A stretch of 64,000 bases of DNA, taken from Podocnemis expansa. Lineage: Eukaryota > Chordata > Testudines > Podocnemididae. Location: positions 18,423,995 to 18,487,994 of the forward strand of contig ML681998.1 of the NCBI GenBank assembly GCA_007922195.1, in the 5' to 3' direction. The translations under genes were made by a program, and so were the position numbers. Shown piece after piece: positions 56,372-64,000 of the stretch. Every line of letters starts with the position of its first letter. Position 1 is the stretch's first letter. Below the pieces are notes generated by a model. The model saw only the letters and a list, made by a program, of their open reading frames with translations. It was not told the DNA's origin and ran no database searches.

Positions 56372-57755
56372 ACTTCTTGAGCCAATCTCTGTAGTAAATA
56401 AGAGTTGAGATTTTTTTTAAAGACATTTAGGGACTTAAAGATGCAGAGAAGCATCTTCTGTGATTTTCAAATGCACAAAGGCACCCATCATCTGAACTTT
56501 ATGTACCTATACACAGTTAAAAATCTGCCCCAAGCACCTGTAACAATTTATCTCAAAGTTCTTGGAAACTTCCTTAGATGACACAGTCTCCATCACCCCT
56601 TTCTCTTTACTAGTCACAGACCTACAAATTAATCACAAGGGCACAGAAGAGTATATCAGTGACCTAAACTGAACCAGGGAATTGCCACCGATACTAGAAC
56701 TACTGCCTTTGGGCAATAGTAGCTTACTCGCACCCATGCACTGCTGAAGAACTCCTTCTCCAATTCCTTTTTAGCTTTCAAATTCAGACGGGTTGGAAAA
56801 AAGTGAAAATTCCTTTGCAAAAAAAGTGTGAGGATTTGGGCAAATAGAAGGCTAGAAGCTTTCAAAGTGTCTCAAAAAAAAAAAATCCATAAACTGATTC
56901 AGTGGCAAGCAGAGTGTATGCACTGCAATGCAGTAGAACTAGGTTCTGCAGTAATCTTTCTTCCTACACAAACAGAAAAATGACTGCATCACCAGTGCCA
57001 CAAATGGAACTGGGGTGAATGACTGGTCTTGGGTTCAGTCTCCTCTTCATGCACTAAGGTAGTTCTCAATAATATTGAACAGGCTTCATATACATGCATA
57101 CACATAATTGGAAGAATGTTTCATCACCTCCAAGGACAATTCCCAGAGAGACAGAAGGGCAGGTTCCTGAGGGCAGGGCTTTGTTCAGTAGCTATCAACA
57201 GTCACAGGGAGAACAGAATATGGAAAGGACTGTGGGTACCTAAATGAATCCACTGCAGATTTATCAGCTCTGGAGCTCATGGAACTCTAATGACTTGGCT
57301 ACAGAGACTGGCTCATGTATTCTATTAAGGAATGAACAATGGGTGACATTGCTACCCTTTAAACAGTGAAGATAGCAACAAGCTCTGTCCAAGAAGCCAA
57401 GACATTCCTATGGATGCTTGGGGAGCAGCAGCACCACTAAATTTTCTCTGTGACCCCAGACACCACAGAGGCCAATTGGGTGGGGTTTTATGGATCTTGA
57501 GGGCTGAGTGAGCAGCCACTCTGCCGTGGTTTCCTCAGCTCTTGGTAGGTTTCCAGGAATCCTCAGCCCCTGGCAGTCGGTATTCAGAGCTCTGTACAGC
57601 TCCTGGGACATCCACACATTGGGGGGGAGGGGAACCCCCCTGCTAGCTGCACAGAGTGCAAACCCTGCCCCACACAACAGAATAAGTGAGAAATTGCTGG
57701 AAGTGCATATTCTGCTTCCTAATGTAAGAGTGCATGATAGGCCAGCTTCCCCATA
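56372..57755. other. Unique intergenic DNA
   Basis: No gene recognised; frames at 57408-57842 run into the neighbouring hAT element. Confidence 0.4.
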
Positions 57756-57763
57756 CAATAAAA

Positions 57764-58218
57764 CAGGGGTTCTTAACCTGGGGTGCCTGCACCCCCAGAG
57801 AGTCAAAGAGTTGTTGGAGTAACAATTTAAACAGACTGTCATAAATGTTTAATTTTACATATTATACATATATCAATCCATTAAACAACCTAAAAGCACA
57901 ATCAAAATCAATAACCACTGAATACATTTTTGGTGGGGGTGCAGGGTTACCATGTATTGCTGTAGAGCAGGGGTCTCAAACACACAGTCCATCAGCCACA
58001 TGCGGCCCCTAAAGCTATTTACTGCAGCCCACGGTGACACGATTGTTACCAATATTTGCAATATCATTGTATGGGAAGGTTTCAGTGGTGTGGCCCTTGG
58101 GATATCGTACTAATCCTCATGTGGCCCTTCACTAGTCCTCATGCAGCCCTCATGGTGATTTGAGTTTGAGACCTCTGCTGTAGAGGGTGCAGGGCCTCTA
58201 AAAGGTTAAAAACCCCTG
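57764..58218. mobile_element. hAT element carrying a nested hAT MITE
   Basis: Left end CAGGGGTTCTTAACCTGGGG; right end GGTTAAAAACCCCTG. Flanks CAATAAAA (57756-57763) and AAATAAAA (58219-58226) match at 7 of 8. The element's own sequence is 57764-57967 plus 58186-58218 (237 bp); the rest is the nested copy and its duplication. Confidence 0.9.
57968..58177 (-). mobile_element. hAT MITE family A, copy 4 (210 bp), nested
   Basis: Left end CAGGGGTCTCAAACAC; right end GAGTTTGAGACCTCTG. Perfect target duplication CTGTAGAG at 57960-57967 and 58178-58185. Same orientation as 56157-56363, including the GTCCTCATG duplication. Confidence 0.93.
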
Positions 58219-58239
58219 AAATAAAACAAGAGATGCTAG

Positions 58240-60660
58240 ATTATGTTGGTTGGACACCTTTTATTTAAGCCATTTTAGGCCTTGCAATAAAACAAGGAAC
58301 TAGCAAGCCCATTTCTTTAGGAAGTCTGGCATGGCCAGAACTAGGTTTGTGAACAGTTTCAATAAAACTATAGAAATATTTCACACACAATCTGAATAAA
58401 TATTTTAACAGGACTTCAATATCTTACGTTTATCTAGGGGGCCTGAGCAAACCCATATACAAAATAGTGAATATTTTAATAAAAAAAGAGAGAGAGAATC
58501 AAACATCTTAAATTATAACATTGGCTGGATATTAAAAAAAAAAATCTCCCTACATGACCAAGTCAGTAACAATGTAAGCAGAAAAGAGATTTCCTTCCCC
58601 TAAACTGGTCACATTGATGTTTTAACATCTTCTCCTTCTAAGAGAATGAAGTGCTCACGAAAAGTGCTGGACTGAGAGCTCTTGAGTTTGTATTTTTCTA
58701 TTTAATCACAGAACAGGTACAGTCATGGGTACAAGCCCCAATATGTATCCCTCCAGACTACACAGGGCCCTCTCTAGAAGCAAGTAGTTCTGCTTCCATG
58801 CCCACTAAATTTTGACCTCTGCCAAGACTCTGAACAAGGAGCCAATTATTCTGATAGCTTTGTGTGAGTGTGAGTGATGTGGACCTCTGTCCACAAGGAA
58901 CCAGACTGACAGGACTGACTGACTTCACATAGCTCAGATGGAACCTCCTTTGTCACTGTCAGTCTAGGCTGGACCGAAACATCTGACACAGCTGATCATT
59001 TGGTGAAAGGCTTTGTATCCTACCACAGATCTTCCTGAGCTGGGCATTTTAAAAATCAAACTCAAATCATACAATTTTGAAACAACAAGAATGAAATTTT
59101 AAAAGGCTCTTATAAAAAGTGCTAATCTAAATCATCATTCAAAGCAATCAAACATTTTTCTCCAAAGCACAAACCGCTTCTAAGATTGCGCTCATTCCCT
59201 CCTCACCCCACCCTCCCATCTACCCCAGGGAAATGAAGACTGCCCACCACAAATTTAATAGGTGAAATTAACTGTTACCATCATTCCTTCTACACTAAAT
59301 GACACTATGTCAAACCATAAAGCCTGTCTTCACTTTGTGCCTGTATTGTAGCAGTTACCTGTGATATAAACAACTAAAATACACATTAGGGGGTACACTA
59401 TAGATCAGCATTTATGAAGCAGTCACTAATTAGTGGTTGACTGTTGCACTACATTACAGTGTTTTAAAATTATTCTACAGCCTGGATTAGTCTATGAAGT
59501 TATTCTACAGTCTGAAAATTCTATTGTAGCGCTCTGACAATGCACATTGAACAAGTAATCCTCTACATGCCCATCACCATATACCATGGAGAATCAAGAT
59601 ACTACGGTTCAAGTAACAAATGTTTTCGTACCTCATGGAGGAAAATGAGAATGGCATGCCATTTTACATTATAAATATACTGGTGAAATTCAGGAGGCTA
59701 GACAAGTATAGAATATTCAGCAGAACAGATACAATAGAGAGAAATATAGAAACTGATATTTTGATGTCAGATGCTGATAACCCTAATGCAATCAGGGTCA
59801 CAGCTGCTGCGTCTGTTTACTCTTAAGGCACATAACACATGAGTAGCAGCTAATGGATTACGAGTTCAGGTTTTAAATAGAGAATTTATAATATTACAAA
59901 TCAAATCTTATAGGAAGGGTATTTTCCCTCAAATGCTTGCTGCTACAATTGACTGACCAGGTGTGAAATGTGTCATGAAAGCTGCTTGAGCTAAATCACA
60001 GGTTACCATAGAAAAATAAAAGCAAATTTTATCATCTGATCTGATAAGATCTTACCATAATCCTACTGTACACCCAAGTAACCACACACAACTCTCCTTC
60101 CTCCAGTAACATTTTTGAAGCAGTGGAGAAATATACTCTGCCACATGGACAAAGAGGAAACACTGTTGTTCCAGATTCATAAATTTACATTTTACCACCT
60201 TTGTCAGAAAAGTTTCTAGGAACATATTTACACACAGCGTTACCTCATCCTACTACAGTATTTTAATCTTGAAAAGTGAAGCACTGATATGATTTAAACT
60301 AAAATAGTAAATCATTCCTTGCAGTCGTTAAAAAACCATTTCCCAGTCCAGTTTTACCCAGTGGTCACAATAATATAACCTGCACATGTTTTTCATAGCA
60401 TATTCCTTTAAGAAGCTGCATGAATTTCTAAGAGGACATTTTTACATGGTGCAAAGCAAAAAAGGTGTTTACACTATAGGTTATAACCTACATATATGTG
60501 TGAGTAAATTACAGTCCACTCAAGTGTAAATTTATAACTTCATGCAAAGCAAGAACCCAGGGAAAAAAACTGGTAGACTCCAGAAGAAATACTGAAAATT
60601 CCCCAACACGGTGAGTTGGGAGAGAGGGGGGAAAAAGTCAATATGCTCCCTGAAGAGGGA
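58240..60660 (-). other. RRM2B: Probable 3' untranslated region of RRM2B
   Basis: AT-rich, repeat-poor sequence directly after the RRM2B stop on the minus strand. It ends at the only AATAAA I find in a sensible place (58260-58265 read in reverse), giving a 3'UTR of about 2.4 kb, of the order known for mammalian RRM2B. The block of hAT insertions starts just beyond. The extent is inferred; only the stop codon and the signal are seen. Confidence 0.55.
58260..58265 (-). promoter_or_regulatory. Candidate poly(A) signal AATAAA for RRM2B
   Basis: Reads AATAAA on the minus strand (TTTATT on plus), about 2.4 kb past the RRM2B stop. Other AATAAA-like sites between cannot be excluded as alternative sites. 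Confidence 0.45.
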
Positions 60661-60813
60661 TCAGAAGTCTGCATCCAGAGTGAAAACATTGTCTGTTGTT
60701 TCTGCCATAACTGCAAAGCGCTGATACTCTGAAACACGCTTCTCAAAGAAATTTGTTTTTCCTTCCAGTGAAATATTCTCCATGAAATCAAAAGGGTTTT
60801 CTGCTTGAAAGAC
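60661..60813 (-). CDS. RRM2B: RRM2B (p53R2) terminal coding exon
   Basis: On the minus strand, after the acceptor TTTTGTTTTTCTCAG, the exon reads [20 protein letters not shown], then [20 protein letters not shown] and [10 protein letters not shown], followed by TGA (60663-60661). These 50 residues match the C terminus of RRM2B (351 residues in human), as far as I can recall without a difference; [10 protein letters not shown] separates it from RRM2. RRM2B is the p53-inducible small subunit of ribonucleotide reductase. It forms the tyrosyl-radical dimer that works with the large subunit RRM1 to make dNTPs in resting or damaged cells and for mitochondrial DNA. The end peptide FTLDADF docks on RRM1. 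The iron-binding residues are in earlier exons outside the window. The exon starts in phase 0. It is open, with no sign of pseudogenisation, and keeps its intron, so it is not a processed copy. Confidence 0.97.
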   Translation of the reverse strand, partial: VFQAENPFDFMENISLEGKTNFFEKRVSEYQRFAVMAETTDNVFTLDADF

Positions 60814-60903
60814 CTGAGAAAAACAAAACTTTATTAAAATGGAGTTCCTGAAATGGCAACATGATGCACCTATGAATTCCCACATCATCATCATGATCAT
60901 TAG
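60814..60903 (-). promoter_or_regulatory. RRM2B last-intron 3' end: acceptor and pyrimidine tract
   Basis: The minus strand gives AAGTTTTGTTTTTCTCAG directly before the exon. Only about 90 bp of original intron remain between this acceptor and the edge of the DIRS insertion, so branch point and pyrimidine tract must lie within it. Confidence 0.85.
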
Positions 60904-61150
60904 ATGTTACTTACCTGTAACTGGAAGACCTTTGAGATGTGTCATCACCCTGTGCATTACGCTCATGGGTATATGTGTGCGCTCCATTTGCCTGAAACTG
61001 ATATTTTGTAGCAAGTAGTATCTGCTGATCCATATAGGAATAGTTGGTCTCCTTGTGCTTCAAACTGAATGCATCTTTCCAGTTCTTCCTCTTACCACAA
61101 ATCAGAATTGAAGCAGAGAGGAAGGGGTGTGCATAGTGGAATACAGATAG
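60904..61150. repeat. DIRS inverted terminal repeat (element 2)
   Basis: The outer edge GTTACTTACCTGTAACTGG at 60906-60924 and following CTTTGAGATGTG are repeated inverted in the ICR. The partner repeat is outside the window, so the inner limit is approximate. Confidence 0.65.
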
Positions 61151-61230
61151 GGACCACACATCTCAAAGAACCCCCAGTAAAACTTAAGTAACCTCCATTT
61201 CTTCCTTGAGTGCTGGTCCCTATACGTTTT
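61150..61230. repeat. DIRS internal complementary region (element 2)
   Basis: CACACATCTCAAAGAACCCC and AGTAAAACTTAAGTAACC are the imperfect reverse complement of the outer edge at 60905-60945; the next segment TTCTTCCTTGAGTGCTGGTC is the presumed complement of the other edge, outside the window. Confidence 0.7.
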
Positions 61231-61289
61231 CCACAGCTGGGTGATTAGTAAGCAGCATTCAACCAGAGGATGCAGTTGGTATGGAAATC

Positions 61290-61460
61290 TCTAACACTAC
61301 TGTTCCCACAACTGCATCTGCAAAAAATCCTGGACTAGGACATAATGTTTTATAAAGGCGAGGCTAGAGCAGCAGGTAGCTGCCTTATAAACATCCAGTA
61401 TTAGTGTTTTTCAAAGAGATGCCAATGAGGTTGCTTTTGCTTTCGTAAAGTGGGCCCTCA
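61290..61460 (-). pseudogene. DIRS tyrosine recombinase C-terminal remnant
   Basis: Minus-strand reading gives KATSLASL, then LILDVYKAATCCSSLAF and FIKHYVLVQD. The spacing KATSxASL...DVxKAATxSS...F.KHY is the DIRS recombinase C-terminal box with the nucleophilic tyrosine in KHY. The rest of the domain has been deleted. Confidence 0.72.
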
Positions 61461-61759
61461 CTCACCCTGTCTGGGAGAGTTATGACAACTAGTAACACAA
61501 AATAATATATCCAGGAATCCATTTAATGAGCCCCTGGGCTAATAACGTGTGTCCTTGCAATCACCCTGTTACAATGACAAAAATAATGTCATTCTTTGCA
61601 AATAAAAGGCTAACGTCCATCTAAGACTGAGGGGTGTATATTCTTTTTCCACCTACAAACATGAGGTTTTGGGAAGAATATTGGTAAGTGATTAAATTGG
61701 TTCATGTGAAACTCTGAAAATCAATTTAGGTGTAAATGAAGGGGAAACACTCTGTGAAA

Positions 61760-61932
61760 GTAAAAAAACAAACAAGGAGTCTGCAGCACTTAAAGACTAA
61801 TTTATTTATTGCATGGGCTTTCATGGGAAAAAAATCCCACTTGCTTTGAAGATGGAGGAAACAAATTCAGGGGAGTGTAAGTCATGGGATCAGTTCACAC
61901 TAACAGCAAATCAAAGCAGTTGTTAAGATTCA
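61760..61932 (+). mobile_element. Headless SINE with 3' tail, plus strand, inside DIRS element 2
   Basis: Starts GTAAAAAAACAAACAAGGAG without tRNA-like head, then GCATGGGCTTTCATGGG, TTTGAAGATGGAGG and the tail GGGAGTGTAAGTCATGGGAT, AACAGCAAATCAAAGCAG. Its start is at the same point as the headless copies at 36454 and 38931. Confidence 0.88.
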
Positions 61933-61982
61933 AACAACTGTTTCCCAGTGTATCAATCTTAACAACTACTTTTGATTTGCTG
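61909..61982. repeat. Inverted repeat at the SINE tail
   Basis: AGCAAATCAAAGCAGTTGTT plus AAGATT pairs with AATCTTAACAACTACTTTTG plus ATTTGCT. Arms about 26 bp, loop about 20 bp. The SINE tail is partly duplicated in reverse. Confidence 0.8.
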
Positions 61983-62099
61983 AGTTGATGAGTCTAGAGT
62001 CACCCCCTATGAAACCTACAATCTTTGTGAAGTCCAAGTGGACTCTTCTTCATTTACACAGATCTCCCCCATAATATAAGAGGTTCACAGCCTGGGACT

Positions 62100-62740
62100 C
62101 CTGGGTTACTCTGCCTCTGGCCAGCCATCCAGATACAGGAAGATGGTGTAAGCCATTGTGCATCATCTGGGCTGCCAACACTGAAAAAGCTTTCATGAAG
62201 ACCTTGGATGCCATCACCAGCTGATGAGTACTCTAATCAGCAGGGCTCATGTCCTAACATGAATCTTTACAACCTTCTGTCAGACTGGTGAATATTCACA
62301 AGAAAGGAAGCATTTTTCATGATGAGGGCTGCACACCATGCACTCTCCTCCGAAGAGGGAATTATTGATGCCAGTGTTGCCACACAAACTTTGCTTTGTG
62401 AATAAATATGCTTAGTTGGCACACACTGAGAATTAGTCTCCATCCTCCAGAGGGCGTTGACACTGGCCCTACGGGGGTTGTTCAGGGGAAAAAAGCTTTC
62501 CAGTGACAGTGCATGGAGACGCATGCACAGGTATAGGAGAATGGATATGCAGCGACTCGAAGAGAAGAGGAAAAGAGTTTGCCTCCTGACAAAGAATCTC
62601 ATGACATGGGGAAGTGAGTCAAACTCAACTGGAAACCTGAGCATGTGATCTCTCGTATTCACTTGTCTGTTACTGTCCTCCAGTTGTGTTTGAAGGGGCA
62701 GCAGCCACCAAAGGTATGTGGGGCAATACAGCATGACATC
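62100..62740 (-). pseudogene. DIRS reverse transcriptase remnant (element 2)
   Basis: The minus frame near 62390-62280 reads LASIIPSSEESAWCAALIMK then NASFLVNIHQSD, the place of motif A, but with its aspartates lost. About 150 bp further, FLYLDGWPEAE occupies motif C, with YLDG instead of YLDD. Both catalytic sites are damaged, so it cannot reverse transcribe. Confidence 0.7.
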
Positions 62741-62769
62741 AGTACCATCATGCGATTCTCAGATCACTC

Positions 62770-64000
62770 CATCAAACAAAACCTTGGAAAAGCTGGGCAG
62801 TGGTTGCAGAGTTTGAGGAAGCCACATACTTGGATCTTTGAATCCTCTGCCATTTGCGAGGTGCCTCATAAGGAAACTGGTGATAAAATATTGAAGGTAT
62901 TAGGGAGGAAGTAGGAACTGTAGTTGCTAGTGGTGTTCCCTCTCTGGGGCCAGAATATAAATCCTGTCCTAGAGCCCTTAAGAGAGCATAGTGATTCACT
63001 GCTCGTCTCACCGAAGAGATTATGCTCAAAGGGGAAGTCCTCAGTGATATTCTGGACCTCCCAGAAGAACTACAAGAAATGAAGTCATGTGATGGTTCCA
63101 GCTGCAGTATCAGCTGTGTCTACTGCTGCTTGGAGTAATGACCTAGCCACCAACCTACCTTCAGCAATGAGAGCTTTGAACTGAGCTCTGTCTTTGTGGG
63201 GAAGTTTGTTTCTGAGTTCCAGAAATTTATAATAATTTGTAAACTTATACTTTGTTAACAGTGCCCAGTAGTTAGCAACTCTGAACTGGAGACAAGCAGA
63301 TGAAAATACTTTACTCCTCACAAGGTCAAAGAATACAGTGCCTTTGTCAATTGCAAAAGCCTGTGTCTACTGTATCCTGCACCTCTCTGTAGCCACCTGC
63401 ACCACTAAGGAGTTGAATGCTGGGAGGGTGAATAAGAACTCTAGCCTTTTAGTTATCAACAAATGGAGTTTTTCCAGCCCTTTTTGGTGAAGAGAAGCTG
63501 ATGGCTGGGGTATACTATACATGGAAGGTTCCAAAATGGTCTTGTTGCCCTACCATGGTCAGAGGGTTACAAGATCTCCAAAAGGACATTTTGTGTGCCC
63601 TGAACTTCCTCAAGAGACATCTGGAATTTTGCTGTGACCCTCTCAAACAGCTCCTGGTATTGCCTGTGCTTATCAGGAAGGAAAGCAGACTGTGGAGCAG
63701 CTGCCTCATTAGGTGAGGAGGATGACACACCCATTGGGACAAGTTGATCCAACCTGACTTCTTCCTCCATAAACTCCTGTTGCTCCAGTTGGTAATCGCT
63801 GGGAAAAGAGGTGCAATCCAATTCTCACATAAATCCAGGATGTCTGTTATATAGATCTCATAGACCAATAGGAAGGCCCAATAGGCTTGGGATTAGAGAG
63901 AGAGTACAAGGCATAAGGTACCAATGGTCCCTTGAGAAACTGTAGCCAGGAGGCAGAGGGGTCTCAAAGACCTCCTGTGGATTGTCCATGTTTGTCTCCC
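62770..64000 (-). pseudogene. DIRS Gag-like remnant (element 2), partial
   Basis: The minus frame 63821-63567 holds SSSSPNEAAAPQSAF, RQYQELFERVTAKFQMSLEE and VQGTQNVLLEIL. The frame 63321-63085 holds ACLQFRVANYWALLTKYKFT and ALIAEGRLVARSLLQAAVDT, matching the DIRS Gag core (compare DYETMVEEGLLAS in the other element). Frames are broken between, and the N terminus is outside the window. Confidence 0.75.

Larger units (their letters stand above)
60904..64000 (-). mobile_element. Second DIRS1-like element, internally deleted, runs off the window
   Basis: On the minus strand, from the window end downward: Gag (64000-62770), RT pieces (62740-62100), C-terminal tyrosine recombinase (61460-61290), ICR (61150-61230) and the right inverted repeat ending near 60904. 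RNase H and most of the recombinase are missing between about 62.0 and 61.5 kb. It lies in the last RRM2B intron in the same orientation as the gene. It is of a different lineage from 18690-25197: the ICR layout is the same, but the sequences differ widely. Confidence 0.82.

Noticed and set aside
60540..60791. Minus-strand frame of 83 codons overlapping the RRM2B exon
   Set aside because: Alternative frame of the real exon with no similarity to known proteins.

Overview
This is a stretch of vertebrate nuclear genome, almost certainly from a turtle (cryptodiran; softshell-like is possible but cannot be settled here). The evidence is CR1 LINEs ending in ATTCTATG-type repeats, tRNA-derived turtle SINEs with the head TAGCCGTGTTAGTCTAG, many short hAT elements, and two DIRS1-like tyrosine-recombinase retrotransposons. 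There is one 400-N assembly gap (14991-15390). Nothing looks bacterial or viral, and there is no CRISPR array or rRNA.

Only one host gene piece is secure: on the minus strand, 60661-60813 encodes the last 50 codons and stop of RRM2B (p53R2, the p53-inducible small subunit of ribonucleotide reductase). A consensus splice acceptor precedes it and a probable 3'UTR runs to about 58240. The bases above 60814 are the last intron of RRM2B. Everything below about 58 kb is probably intergenic sequence 3' of RRM2B (in mammals this lies toward NCALD; inference).

Layout: 1-1861 decayed hAT transposase; 2823-3263, 3653-3840, 6354-6540 and 12501-12687 short hAT elements; 4690-5455 Gypsy-type gag relic; 7.3-12.5 kb mostly unique AT-rich DNA; 13540-14603 truncated CR1; gap; 15391-18412 young, nearly intact CR1; 18690-25197 near full-length DIRS1-like element (minus) with inverted terminal repeats and an internal complementary region, itself hit by two DNA transposons; 25.3-41 kb unique DNA with SINEs, foldbacks and CR1 tails; 42.6-50.4 kb MITEs, decayed CR1s and hATs; 53.4-58.2 kb a cluster of hATs, one nested and one stacked; 58.2-60.8 kb RRM2B 3'UTR and last exon; 60904 to the end a second, internally deleted DIRS1-like element inside the last RRM2B intron.

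The most unusual signals are (i) three palindromic SINE insertions, two flanked by target-site duplications, one with its fold exactly at a TTCGAA in the SINE; (ii) the two DIRS elements with ITR/ICR architecture, one putting a strong splice-donor sequence 101 nt upstream of the RRM2B terminal acceptor; (iii) a MITE group with shared GGCTATGTCTACAC ends and interiors built of TTCGAA-centred palindromes; and (iv) stacked and nested hAT insertions with readable 8-bp target duplications.
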